In this document: positions 50,301 to 59,164 of the stretch, one piece after another
Layout: each line of letters starts with the position of its first letter
Numbering within the stretch: position 1 is the first letter of the stretch
Source: Mytilus californianus
Taxonomy: Eukaryota; Mollusca; Bivalvia; Mytilida; Mytilidae
Direction of reading: 5' to 3'
Assembly: GCF_021869535.1 (NCBI RefSeq)
Contig: NW_026262593.1
Coordinates: 55,231,318 to 55,295,317, forward strand
Length of the DNA stretch: 64,000 bases
Program-made: the position numbers and the translations under genes
Notes under the pieces: generated by a model
The model's input: the letters and a program-made list of their open reading frames with translations, nothing else
What the model was told of the DNA's origin: nothing
The model's database searches: none

Positions 50301-53300
50301 CATACGGACCCCTTAAAGAGTTGCTGCAGGGGATCTTTAACGTGCAGGGAACTTGACACCCTCCTTACTCGATGCAAGGCGGATTTAACGTCCCAATTCC
50401 AAGCCGACTTGTCTTCGTATTTATTCATTACACAAACATTACGGGCGTCCCTCTTCAACAATGGTTTTACAGTCGGATAGGAAAAGTCATATTTCTATAC
50501 TCCAGTCATCCCTTTGGGTTGGATCAAATTTTGAATCAAATTTCTATATAATGGCGATAACAGGTTGTAAACTTGTGAGCTAGCTTGTTTCAAATCCGAC
50601 TCAATATAACGTACAAAATTTAATAATATCATAATATAGATATTACATATTATATGAATATATTATAAGATTAAAATGTTGTGCAAACGATTGGTTTTTA
50701 GATATCGTTATCGATTTAAATTGCAATAAATTTTAGTATCATTGATTCAATAACTACAAAATGTGAAAATAATACAGTATTTGTGATTAACATAAAACCA
50801 AGTATTGAATAAAAATTCGAACATACTGATAATTATGAAAATAACGAATATTATCAAAAACAAATCGTACTACTAAATTTTGAAGCTCATTCTAATACAT
50901 GCATATAGCGGAGCATTTACTTACTTGGTAGTAGAAAGCTTGTTTCATCAAATACGCCTTATTTTAAAGTATTTGACTAATCAATTTTAATACCGTACTA
51001 TTTTTTAAGAGTTTAACTTACTGGCTAAGCTGTCCAGTCATGTTAATGCTTTCAGCATATACGTCTTGCCAAGCTGTTTGAGACATACGTGAAGAACGAT
51101 GCGAGATTTGAAGTGATGGGGAAAGTAACGATGGGATTGGTATGCTTTAGACTAAAGGTAAAGTAATTATGAACTAACTTTGAGTAAATTTTGAATAAGA
51201 ATAATTTATAGTAATTTAAGGACGTTGTGTGATTTTTTTGACGTGATTGCACTGTACTTAAACTATACATCATAATTTAAAAGATTAATTAAAGCTAAAT
51301 TGAAAAAAAAATCATTTTGGCGGGAAAAATGTGATTTAGATAGTTGAGTTATTGAACTTTTAGAATAAAATGTTTTTCTCCCATTTTCTTGACATGTCCA
51401 AATGCAGCATGGTCATATATACAAACAGGTGTTGCATGGCAAATATTCTTTAAACATTGATTTTAAGTCAAATAAGTCTCTAACAGACAAAATAATTTAT
51501 TAATTCTGTAAAACCATAGTCGCTAATGATGACTGACAACTTTAATTAGATGAAAGATGTATCGGACAAATTCATGGATTTTATTTGTCCACAGCCGATT
51601 TTAGATTAATGATTGTTACTTCTCTCAGAGTAGGGGTGGGAGGTCTTGAGTTCAGTCCCCGACCCGAAGAAAATCAAAACAACTTTGCAATTAGAGCCAT
51701 TCGAAGTTATAATTTGTATCGGTATATGAGCGAATCCTGGTACGTTAGCTCGGAGTCATCATAATGTGTACAGATGGGTAACAGTTATTCCTGTTAGCTG
51801 TTACCTTATGGGCTAGCATGCTAAACTCTCGACTCACTGCATTGGTCTAGTAGCAGCAGTGTAATATTAGCTTCACATTGACACACTGTTGTCATGAATA
51901 TGCCTTAAATAGTTGCCATTGGACTTTTAGGATCTGTCAATGAATAAGGGTCTGGATGAGGGGTCCTTCATTTCTGTATTCTTTAATTATTTAGACCATT
52001 ATCCTCTATTCTTTTTGTTTTATGCCCCACCTAGGGGCATTATGTTTTTCGGTCTGTGCGTCCGTTCGTTCGTCCGTCCGTCTGTCCCACTTCAGGTTAA
52101 AGTTTTTGGTCAAGGTAGTTTTTGATGAAGTTGAAGTCCAATCAACTTGAAACTTAGTACACATGTTCCCTTTGAAATGATATGATCTTTCTAATTTTAA
52201 TGCCAAATTAGAGTTTTGACCCCAATTTCACGGTCCACTGAACATAGAAAATGATAGTGCGCAGTGGCGGATCCAGGGTGGGGGGTCCGGGGGTTGGAAC
52301 CCCCCTTTTTTGACGATCAATGCATTTGAATGGGGACATATAGTAAGAACCCCCCTCCCCTCCTTTATCCTGGGTGAGGACCCCCTCTTTTTATAAATGG
52401 CTGGATCCGCGCCTGGTGCGAGTGGCGCATCCGTGTACTATGGAAACGTTCTTGTTTGCTATTTGTTTCTATTCTTTATTTTGTTTTTGACTATTTTTCT
52501 CTATTCTTTATTTATTTTGCTCTTTATTCGAAATTTGCGGCGGCAAAGAGTAATTTTTGTTCAGAGACAAATGATCGGAAAATCGAATCTATAAGTCCTG
52601 GATGGCAACTTAATGGTTTTCACCTTTAATGAGGTAGTGGACAGGGCTAAGGGAAAATTGGAATGAGGGAAGCGGGAGTGAGGAGTAAGGAAGTTTTAGT
52701 CAGGGGCGGGGAAGAGGGGGGATTAAAATAGGGATATGCTGGACAAAACATTTGACCGATTTTCGTCTGGGAGTATGGGGAGGGAAGTAGGAGTTGGGGG
52801 AGGGAAACCAGGTATCCCCTGTACATCCCCTCTTTTATAGGCCATTACTTTTCTAAAATAATAACGTTTTAAATTCATAAGAAATATGTTACAAATGACA
52901 ATTAACTGCTGTCAATTCAGAAATTGTTGCAATTCTTTAGCAGGGCGATAATAGCAACGAGGTACGTTTGAAAAAAAAGCAAAAAAAAAGCATTTTAATA
53001 TATAATGATAGCATTGTTTGTATTCAGCATTTATATTTATATTTAAAATATATCTCCATTTTAGTCCATCGTTCAACAATCCATTACTAAAAGCATATAC
53101 AATTTTCCTGATTTATGTACAGTACAAAAAGGGCCATCACAATAATACTTTGGTAGAGTTTGATTCATACGTTTATAGCTTTTAAACGAAAATTGGGATT
53201 TAAAAATAAAAATGCGCAACACATAAACGCAAATTCTTTGTTGTCTAGGGTTTATCATAGGAAAAGTTAGTAGCAACCCCGTATTATTTCTTTATAAAAG

Positions 53301-55501
53301 TTTATCTTCACTACATATAGTCAAAGCGATCACAAACGTATGCAGATCAATTCTATACAGGTTTACCAAAAATGCGAACATGTCTTGTTAAAAAAATGTA
53401 TTCTAAGCTTGTATATACAACTGTTAATTTCACATGCCATAATACTTCATATATTTATAGTGATCACAAACGTATGCACATCAATTTTATATAGGTTTAC
53501 AAATAATGCGAAATATGTTTTTGTTAAAAAAAATGTATTCAAAGCTTGTATATATCAAACTATGAATTTCACATGATAATTCTTAGTTAGGTTAACAACA
53601 CGCCTCCTGAAATGTTAGAAATTGACATGAAACTTAGGAACAGCTTATTGTCTTCTTACTGACAAAAATTATGGTTTTAAGACCAAATGAGGTTATTCGA
53701 CATTTTTAATATTTTCATTTTCTTTTGATTAATATTTGACGATTGATACTTGTTTTCATTTCAAAGATATTTTTAGTACCGAATAGTAATGTCGTCAGAC
53801 GAAATATATAATCAGACAATTATATGATGTACATTTCGCCTTTAGGCATAGTGACAATATCTTCACATCTCAATACAATATTCATTCAAGAGCTTAATTG
53901 TTGAGATATATACTAGTTAACAAAAGAAACGATACATGGCAATGTATTTTCCATATATAATGAAATTGTATACACTGTACCAAGGTAAATAATTGCCCAA
54001 TTGGTCTAATATTTACAGAGTGTTATTTTCTTATCAAAACCATTGATTTAAGACAATTATGCGATTTTTTTTTTTGCAATTTTTGTTATTTCAAAAATCG
54101 TATTTTCACCCAAAAATTCAAAAATCGATATTAGAACTTAAAACTTTAAACTTAAACATGATCTGCTTAAAATTTTAAATGCCTTTACAGATATTTGAAT
54201 ACTTAATTCTCATCTTCGAAATTAAGTGCCGACTGACTTTTGTCATCATTTTCCGCGAAATAAATTTGACCCCTATGTGCAATAACACGGTATTTTCTCA
54301 CTTTCTAATTTGGTCAGATTCTTTTAATCATATGCATATGCTTTTTAAATGAATGATTTTCCTATTTGTTATATTTTATGATAAATTGGACTTCAAACTT
54401 TTGTATCATTACTTTTGTTGACTAGTATATAATTAACGATTATTAACGAAAATTCTGTCGTATAATTGATCAATTTAAAATTGTGTATATCATGCTGTGG
54501 ATTTTGTTATGCATTACTGTCTTTTATTTTCTCTTGTAGGCGATAACAGCATTTTACATGAAGATTTGCGGGCATCAGTTGACGATTTGATGGTCGTAAA
54601 TTGGGATCATTTGAGACCCATTAGCAAAGCCAGTAAAAGGCAAATCTCCAAATAGAATACAGTTATCCCCATTCTAGTGCAGCTGAAAGAAAACACACAA
54701 ACACCATACATTTTTAAATTACTTCTCCAGTTGTGCGTACAATTTATGACCATTGATCGTGAAATTGATGCCCTAAAATTTGTGGCGTTATTCAATCAAA
54801 ACGAACGTTATAAATATTCTTGTATTATATTTTTTTCGCCATGACGTCTTTTCTTTTTTCAATGAATATTTTTTGATTGGATCGTGTAACCGTTTGCTTT
54901 CAGATAGCAGAAGAGTATTACCCACTCGTTTTACTTTATAAAAAGAAATGTAACACTTCTGCGATTAATTTAATAACAAGTAATTTTTATTCACCTTTGG
55001 TTATATATATGTGGGAAGCCTACTAATGGTCACTTTTAATTTTAGGGACCAAACTCTCTGACCCAAAAGTTATGCAGAATGATAAATGAAAGTGGCCGGT
55101 TGTACACGGTTCCTGCTTTGATTAATGAGAACTACGTCATTCGATTTTGTGTATGTGCACAAGATGCAATGGAGTCAGATATTGAATATGCTTGGCGAAT
55201 TATTTCTCAAGAAGCCTCTGAACTACTGGATCAACGAGCGTCTATCGAATCTAACATTGAAGCAGAGAAATATGACAGACCGGAAGAGGTCGAAAACAAC
55301 GCTGAATTCGATGACGTGTTTCCCGACTTCGATGATGAAATAATTTTTGATCAGCAACGTAGCAATCTTCAGAGAGCTCGTATCCGACGAAACTTGTTCA
55401 TGCGTATGGTATCAGATCCCAAATGCTACAATCCAAAAGTCTTGAGAGCACTGAATACAGATAAACCTCGCCATAAAAGTGAATCCGACGGTGAAAAGTA
55501 G
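32303..55501 (+). CDS. Tdc: Tyrosine decarboxylase (PLP-dependent, group II), 14 exons, 562 aa
   Basis: Exons: 32303-32503, 35887-36000, 36706-36757, 37510-37574, 39425-39559, 41266-41376, 42218-42250, 42948-43109, 43973-44040, 45852-45922, 47134-47153, 49765-49863, 51056-51157, 55046-55501. Phases join without gaps into 562 aa. The protein is a pyridoxal-phosphate decarboxylase of the DOPA/histidine/tyrosine decarboxylase family. The PLP lysine is Lys302 in NPNKW, the cofactor aspartate Asp270 in HVDAAYAG, and the ring-stacking histidine His191 in [32 protein letters not shown] (not NPHKW) and the C-terminal [10 protein letters not shown] block match insect tyrosine decarboxylase as I remember it, rather than DOPA decarboxylase. 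The product would be tyramine, precursor of octopamine. The C-terminal extension after residue 475 is acidic, then Arg-rich. An in-frame ATG 15 nt upstream (32288) could add MLTFK; the second ATG has the better family match. Two introns have GC donors. Confidence 0.94.
32534..32757. mobile_element. Diverged family B element next to Tdc exon 1
   Basis: It begins GAGGGTCTCGATTGGGA 31 nt after the exon 1 donor, has TATTCTCTATTC-type interior units and ends in AACCCCAACAAGAACC. A G-run lies at 32562-32577. The frame of exon 1 runs into it only because the intron has no stop. Confidence 0.6.
33110..33215. repeat. Short inverted-repeat element
   Basis: CAATCTGATTAAAATTCAGA at the left is mirrored by TATATTTTAATTAGATTG at the right. 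A second copy lies at 36308-36392 with the same ends and a TCGCAACTCGCGTGCCCGTA core. Both are in Tdc introns. Confidence 0.6.
33678..33699. repeat. Poly-C tract
   Basis: There are over 20 consecutive C followed by an A-run in intron 1 of Tdc. With the G-tract at 30525 it makes two G4-prone homopolymers within 3.2 kb. Confidence 0.9.
34140..35090 (+). mobile_element. Retroelement 3' fragment: reverse transcriptase C-terminus plus tail (family F)
   Basis: The + strand encodes [16 protein letters not shown] at about 34207-34255, typical of the end of bivalve RT domains. Then, in shifted frame, [20 protein letters not shown] leads to the stop at 34503-34505. This is related to the remnants at 5.5-5.9 kb and 38.9 kb but carries a different 3' tail (34506-35090). 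That tail recurs in inverse orientation at 44765-45110. The fragment is dead and lies inside Tdc intron 1. Confidence 0.65.
35100..35610. repeat. Tandem repeat of about 170 bp, three diverged units
   Basis: Phrases AATCATTAGGCTTTTTTC, AAAATCAATAAGTTTTCCCC and AAGATCAATAGGCTTTTAAT mark three units, each followed by TTTCAATCCAATCAAGC-type sequence. The minus-strand frame of 99 aa across it is a by-product. Confidence 0.6.
35711..35857. mobile_element. Family B MITE-like element
   Basis: The ends are GAGGGTCTGGATGGGA and CCCCATCCACACCCTC. The interior is TTTTCTCTATTCTTTATA units. It ends about 30 nt upstream of Tdc exon 2. Confidence 0.8.
36308..36392. repeat. Short inverted-repeat element, second copy
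   Basis: CCAATTAAAATCGGATCTAT at the left and TATATTTTAATTAGATTG at the right are partly complementary ends. See the sister copy at 33110-33215. Confidence 0.55.
37620..37700. repeat. Cluster of ACCATACGCGTAT palindromic words
   Basis: GACCATACGCGTGTGA, GACCATATGCGTATACTCAT and GACCATACGCGTATATG lie within 70 bp. A further GATCATACGCGTATGC lies at 38472. The ACGCGT core is self-complementary. Function is unknown. Confidence 0.5.
37826..37992. repeat. 32-bp minisatellite, five copies
   Basis: The unit GCGCCCGCTAGTCATGATAG plus TGTCATTTAAAA is repeated about five times, with 3-4 nt deletions in the last two. It lies in Tdc intron 4. Confidence 0.85.
38870..39345 (+). mobile_element. Retroelement 3' fragment: reverse transcriptase C-terminus joined to family D tail
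   Basis: The + strand encodes, with a shift, [20 protein letters not shown] (about 38930-38990). It continues without break into the tail with CTTCCGGAGCACCTGAGATC, GTTTTTGATGGGGTTCGTGT, CATGGCGTTGTCAGTTTATT and GAGTTTGACTGTCCCTCTGG. This copy shows that the isolated family D fragments at 23.1, 25.5-25.9 and 29.1 kb are tails of this reverse transcriptase family. Confidence 0.75.
40182..40410. mobile_element. Family B MITE-like element
   Basis: The ends are AGGGTCTGGATGGGGTTTAC and CCCCATCCACACCTTC. The interior has five AAAGAATAGAGAA(A/T)AA units. Confidence 0.8.
40655..41075. mobile_element. Family C retroposon
   Basis: It shares CGTCCAGTGAGAAATATCTC, GGACGAGAACAAATTACCAA, CGCAGAGAGCATGGCACTCT and CACGAGGCATGGCATTTAAC with the copies at 42306, 50129, 55796 and 58702. 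It lies in Tdc intron 5. Confidence 0.75.
41781..42120. mobile_element. Family B MITE-like element, long copy
   Basis: The left end is GAGGGTCTGAACGATG and the right end is CTCCCATCCTGACCCTC. The interior carries the usual units plus about 100 bp of other sequence. It lies about 100 nt upstream of Tdc exon 7. Confidence 0.7.
42251..42252 (+). other. GC 5' splice site (GC-AG intron 7 of Tdc)
   Basis: The exon end TTTTAT is followed by GCAAGT, the classic non-canonical GC donor. Using the nearby GT four bases on would break the frame to the next exon (VCATLGTT), whereas the GC site gives [11 protein letters not shown], as expected for the family. Confidence 0.75.
42306..42605. mobile_element. 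Family C retroposon
   Basis: AAAGTCCAGTGGCAAATATC, CAACTACGGACCCTTAAAAG and CTCTCCCTACACGAGGCATC mark the family. It begins about 55 nt after the GC donor of Tdc intron 7. Confidence 0.7.
43110..43111 (+). other. GC 5' splice site (GC-AG intron 8 of Tdc)
   Basis: The exon ends RGIE (GAA) followed by GCAAGT. Joining to AATGCCACA at 43973 gives [15 protein letters not shown] without gap or insertion relative to the family. The GC donor is therefore required. Confidence 0.78.
44155..44285. repeat. Mussel interspersed repeat family E fragment
   Basis: It contains GCGCCAGACGCGCGTTTCGT and CTACAAAAGACTCATCAGTG, a phrase I recognise as frequent in mussel sequence, followed by AAAGGCCAAATAAAGTACGA. 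The last part recurs alone at about 46940. Confidence 0.6.
44765..45110 (-). mobile_element. Family F retroelement tail, inverted relative to 34785-35060
   Basis: CCGAACTCCAAGGAAAATTC, AACGAATGGAAAACAACTGT, TGACTTGGAACATGCATTTC and GACGACAATGTGTGAAC are complements of the tail after the 34-kb reverse transcriptase remnant, in reverse order. It lies in Tdc intron 9. Confidence 0.7.
46000..47130. other. Tdc intron 10, no element recognised
   Basis: The sequence is AT-rich with no frame or repeat family apart from the short family E phrase near 46940. Confidence 0.4.
47134..47153 (+). CDS. Tdc: 20-nt microexon of tyrosine decarboxylase
   Basis: Exon 10 ends in phase 1 after HKHD, and exon 12 begins in phase 0 with [10 protein letters not shown] short piece with length 2 mod 3 encoding something like a DYR motif is therefore required. 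ATAAAGCAGAGGATTTCCGG lies between TTCTGAAG and GTAAGA, completes an Asp codon and encodes KAEDFR. The join then reads KHDDKAEDFRHWGIP, which matches the spacing of the insect enzyme. An alternative acceptor nine bases downstream (AAAGCAG) gives an 11-nt exon that also keeps frame. The flanking introns are 1.2 and 2.6 kb. Confidence 0.75.
47154..49764. other. Tdc intron 11: mostly unrecognised, with a family C end and a weak family B copy
   Basis: A phrase TTTGTCACTGGACGTTAAGC then CAATCAATCAATC at 48246-48295 is the 3' end of a family C retroposon in the opposite orientation. At 49447-49621 a strongly diverged B element has AAAGAATAGAATAATG units. The 65-aa frame at 47686 has no supporting feature. 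Confidence 0.5.
49930..50090 (+). repeat. Degenerate tRNA-headed SINE
   Basis: ATGATCCCCGGTCGGGTCAA then ACGAAAG aligns with the B-box region GGTTCGATACCCGTCTGGGT then CACCCGAAAAG of the SINE at 23735. Its A box is eroded. Confidence 0.45.
50129..50520. mobile_element. Family C retroposon
   Basis: It starts TTGATTGATTGTTGTTTGCT and contains CATACGGACCCCTTAAAGAG and a truncated CTCCTTACTCGATGCAAGG phrase. The left end is the AT-rich GATT tail, so as a retroposon it points to the minus strand. It follows the degenerate SINE in Tdc intron 12. Confidence 0.75.
51590..51910 (+). repeat. tRNA-headed SINE-like repeat
   Basis: TTGAGTTCAGTCCCCGACCC, then GAAGAAAATCAAAACAAC, resembles the B-box segment of the SINE at 23735. 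It continues about 250 bp with TTAGCTCGGAGTCATC and GTTACCTTATGGGCTAGC. Confidence 0.45.
51946..52540. mobile_element. Family B element interrupted by two other repeats
   Basis: The B left part GGGTCTGGATGAGGGGTCCT and TATTCTTTAATTATTT units run to about 52016. They resume at about 52465 with TTCTATTCTTTATTTTG units. Between them sit a GCCCCACCTAGGGGCATTAT-headed element with GTCCGTC repeats (52020-52255) and a complete family G element (52262-52415). Confidence 0.65.
52262..52415. mobile_element. Family G MITE-like element with GGATCC ends
   Basis: The left end CAGTGGCGGATCCAGGGTGG and right end GGCTGGATCCGCGCCTGGTG are inverted repeats. The interior has GGTTGGAACCCCCCTTTTTT and ACCCCCTCTTTTTATAAATG, also roughly complementary. 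Confidence 0.75.
53327..53578. repeat. Tandem duplication of about 125 bp
   Basis: GATCACAAACGTATGCA occurs at 53329 and 53461, each followed by ATCAAT, GGTTTAC, AATGCGAA, AAAATGTATTC and AGCTTGTATATA. It lies in Tdc intron 13. Confidence 0.85.
53580..55045. other. Right half of Tdc intron 13, nothing recognised
   Basis: The sequence is AT-rich and unremarkable. A pseudo-exon-like stretch after TTGTAG at 54540 has stops in the frame required and is rejected. Confidence 0.4.
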
Positions 55502-55590
55502 ATAATATAATACATTTCAGTAAAATTATGTATTTTTCACAAGTGTAAGGTCTTGTAGTGATATTACTTCATTTCATTTCAATTCTTTTT

Positions 55591-55596
55591 AATAAA
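55591..55596 (+). terminator. Polyadenylation signal AATAAA of Tdc
   Basis: A canonical AATAAA lies 90 nt after the stop codon TAG, with a T-rich context. Confidence 0.65.
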
Positions 55597-55795
55597 TATC
55601 TCTTGATATTTACCTAGATATTGTTAAAGAAAAGTCATGCCGTACGTTCCAGAATACGAGTATTGTATTCATCGACATTTTGAAGTGTTTTTTTTTGTTC
55701 GAATGAATCTTGAAAACAACAAAATGATTTAGAAATTGTAACTCGAATTCACAGTAAAATTACAACTCTCTTTTTTTGTTTGAACACTTTAGTAA

Positions 55796-56170
55796 TTGCT
55801 GTTTGATTTACGTCCAGTGGCAAATATTATGCATATTCAGGACGAGAACAAATAAATAACTAATTCAGTAGGTAGGTTCTATCTAGGTGACTGGTGGGAC
55901 ATTTAAACTAACTAGAAAAAGGGATGCTGGATAGGAACAATATTCTCGCCCTTTAACGGGCAACCTATGGACCCCTAAAAGAGTTGTTGCTATGCTTTTT
56001 AACTAGCAAAAAGCTTTGCACTTTGTCTGCACGAGGCACTGGAATTAACTTGACCGTGCGTGGCTGTGGCAGCATTTATATATCCTCCGTAGCAAAATGG
56101 ATGATCCTCTAGAGTGGGTTTAATCGTCGGATCGAAGTCGTCCAGGTGAAGTCCAAGTCAAATCTTTCGG
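55796..56170. mobile_element. Family C retroposon
   Basis: TTTACGTCCAGTGGCAAATA, TTCAGGACGAGAACAAATAA, CAACCTATGGACCCCTAAAA and CTGCACGAGGCACTGGAATT place it in family C. It lies just beyond the 3' end of Tdc. Confidence 0.75.
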
Positions 56171-56539
56171 CTTTGAATATTTTAACAGTTACAGTTTAAT
56201 TACAATACAACAAATAATTCATGTCACATCGGGCAAAATGGTGATCATATGGTGCCATAGGGCATCCATGTCATGAATGGTTGTTAAACAATCCAGCATG
56301 TATGCATTTATTGGTGTTTACCTTATCCACTGGTCAAGATTTTCAAGATTTTATTTTCCAGCAACCCAAACACACAAATGTGCAACATAAGCAAACACAA
56401 AACATAATGTTATACGATATACAAAAAGCAATATAATCTATAATGAACAGTGTATATAGTAAAAACATGGGGGATAGAAAGAATACATGAGTCCAGGTTT
56501 AAAACAGTGGACTATTTTTTTTAATAAACAAAAACAATA

Positions 56540-56940
56540 GATATAAGAAGATGTGGTACGAGTGCTAATGAGACAACTCTCCACCCAAGTCAGAATTTGT
56601 AAAAGTAAACCATTATAGGTCAAAGTACGGCTTTCAAAACGGAGCCTTGGCTCACACCGAACAGTAAGCTATGAGGGCCCCAAAAATGGCTAGTGGAAAG
56701 CCGTTCAAACAGGAAAACCAACGGTCTAACCTATATAAAAAACGAGAAACGAGAAACATTATGAACCAAATCAACAAACGACAACCACTGAACATCAGGT
56801 TCCTGACTTAGGACAGGTGTAAAAAAATGCAGCGGGTTTGAACTAGTTGTTTTGGCGCCAAACCCTCCCCTAACCCGGGACAGTTTGTATGTAACTCTGT
56901 ATAACATAGCATAAGCATAACACACATTTAGCTTCACATG
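56540..56940 (-). repeat. Family A repeat, the fullest copy
   Basis: It runs from AAGAAGATGTGGTACGAGTG and GCTAATGAGACAACTCTCCA through GTCAAAGTACGGC and CGACAACCACTGAACATCAG to GGTTTGAACTAGTTG and CCCTCCCCTAACCCGGGACA. It is non-coding. Confidence 0.75.
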
Positions 56941-57112
56941 GATTATTTAAATAAATGGTGAATACTCTACATCATGAGAAGTCAAATGAAAATACAATCT
57001 TATAATCTTAACCAAAGGTAGGGTCAACGAGAATGTGGATGGAAAACTACGTAATTCATATGCTAGGGATATTTGAAGATTAGTAAAATATGTTATAAGA
57101 GAGAGACATACC

Positions 57113-57322
57113 AAGGTCTGGCTTTAGGGTCTACGGAATAGTGCATCATGGACAAAACAATAAATAGCAGAGAAAAAGTGGACAAAACAAAAATCAAGAA
57201 TAGAGTATGATGTGGGCTAAAATATAAATTAAGAATAGAGAATAATGGACAAAAAAGAAAAAAAATATGGCCAACAGAATTTAGGAAAACAAAAAATAAC
57301 AACCTACTCATATCCAGACCAT
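57113..57322. mobile_element. Family B MITE-like element
   Basis: AAGGTCTGGCTTTAGGGTCT at the left, TCATATCCAGACCATCTTAC at the right and AGAATAGAGAATAATGG units inside. The ends are diverged. Confidence 0.65.
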
Positions 57323-57524
57323 CTTACATTTGTACATGGTAGATATGATTCATGCGCATCAGCGATATTCACATAGAGATGAACAAAACTATTCATTGCA
57401 CGCGACACTTGCACGATTCTGGAATATAACCTTTAGACCAAAAGTATGGAAAGTCCGCAAAAATATATAAAAAAAACACTTTTCACGTGTTTAAGGTTAT
57501 AAAAGAGTATCTGGAAATGTATCA

Positions 57525-57663
57525 TCAATTTTGTATTCTTAAATTTTTTGGCCAATTATTCTCTATTCTTTATATTTTAGCACCCCATATTTTTCTATTC
57601 TTTTTATTTAAGCACTTACATTTATCCTCTATTTTTTTATATGTAAGCCCCATCCAGATCCTA
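57525..57663. mobile_element. Family B element, 5'-truncated
   Basis: TTATTCTCTATTCTTTATAT units end in AAGCCCCATCCAGATCCTAA. The left terminal repeat is missing. Confidence 0.65.
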
Positions 57664-57669
57664 ATACAA

Positions 57670-58670
57670 AAAAAAATTAAAACAGCCAAAATTCGAGTTT
57701 TCCACTTAAAAATATATGTGTATATATATTTCTTGTTTATATAATTTGCAATTACACTGAACGCGATGATAGCAAAACACCATGACACACACCACAAACA
57801 AATAGAAATAATAATTTTAAAACAAGCAAGAATTAAACATTTTTTTCCGGTAACCAGTTGAAAAAACTGAGCACTCAAAACACGGTTGTAGTGTGAAACA
57901 TGAACAAAAAATGTAATTCCTCATAATAAGAATGTGTTAAATACTGCGTTAATACAACGACTTACATAACATCATATGCAATACTAATTCAATACGACAA
58001 TGAGCGTTAATGTATTATATAGTACATAAATACAATAAAAGCTTAGGATGTAATTGTCATTTCAATTATAATAAACGCTTATCTGATTCTGATGATGAGC
58101 TGCTTTTGGCTATGGTCGGCATTATGACATCGCATTCGGCCATCTGCGAAATATGCCATCAAACAGGTAGGTTGATTTATCATGTACTAAGTTAAGATAG
58201 TTTTAAATACAGTGTGTGGCCATAAGTATACGTCACTTGGGATTTTTCACTATAAATTTCATATAAAACTACGTATTTTTTTCAAACAAATATTGTGAGG
58301 TTGGATTTTAACCAATTTGGTATCAATAGATACAGAATATTGTCGCAGGTTTATTTTTTTGGTGGTATTTTTGTTGTGGAGCATTTTCGTTTTCTGTGAT
58401 ATTAACAAAAGTATTATTTTTTTGTCAGAAATTTGCTATATATTTCAACCAAATTAAATTGAAAAAAAAATGTTACACGTGTTCACACCAGGAGAAAACA
58501 AAAACAACCAAGATGAGACTATGACCAAATAAACAAATGTATTTTAGACAATTCTGCGTCTTCTAACACATGGTTTATAAAATTCCAACCATAAATGCCG
58601 TCAAAATATATTATTACAAAGATAAGACGAATACTTTTTGTCATGTTAAGTATATTGAGATATTTACATG
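57670..58670. other. Gene-free stretch
   Basis: No repeat was identified. A short frame at 58010-58195 has the motif DSDDELLLAM and ends at ACAG|GTAGGT, like an exon, but no acceptor or neighbouring exon could be found, so it is not called a gene. Confidence 0.4.
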
Positions 58671-58671
58671 T

Positions 58672-59160
58672 ATGGGGTGTGGATGAGGTTTACAGAATAG
58701 ATTGATTGATTGATTGTTGTTTGCTGATCGTCCAGTGGCAAATATTTTATGTATTTTCAGGACGACAACAAATTAACAAGAAATACAATAGGTACATGTA
58801 GGTTCTGTTATAGACGCCATCCGGATGAAGGTCGGGAAAATTTAGATTACCACTGGAAAATGAGGATTTATTGGATAGGGACAGAAATGTAACCTGGCAA
58901 CCGGCCACATACGGACTCCTCAACGAGTTGTTACAAGTGTTCTTAACGTGCAGAGAGCGTGACACTCTCTACACGAGGCATCGGATTTAACGTTCTCATT
59001 CTGACCGGACGTTGCTGCGTACTTGTATATTCCGCATAGCTAAACGGACGCCCACTTTAGCAAGTCGGAAGAAGACCTGTAGTGACCATATTTCTATTCC
59101 TCAGTCATCCTGGGGGTTTACAAAATAGAGAATAATAGGCAAAATGTGCAGAATAAAAAT
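58672..59160. mobile_element. Family B element split by a family C retroposon with 15-bp target duplication
   Basis: GGTTTACAGAATAGA at 58687-58701 is the left flank and GGTTTACAAAATAGA at 59115-59129 the right flank. They differ at one base and are the target site duplication. Between them (58702-59114) is a full family C copy starting TTGATTGATTG and containing CGTCCAGTGGCAAATATTTT and CTCTACACGAGGCATCGGAT. The B element continues after it with GAATAATAGGCAAAATG. Confidence 0.8.
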
Positions 59161-59164
59161 TGGT

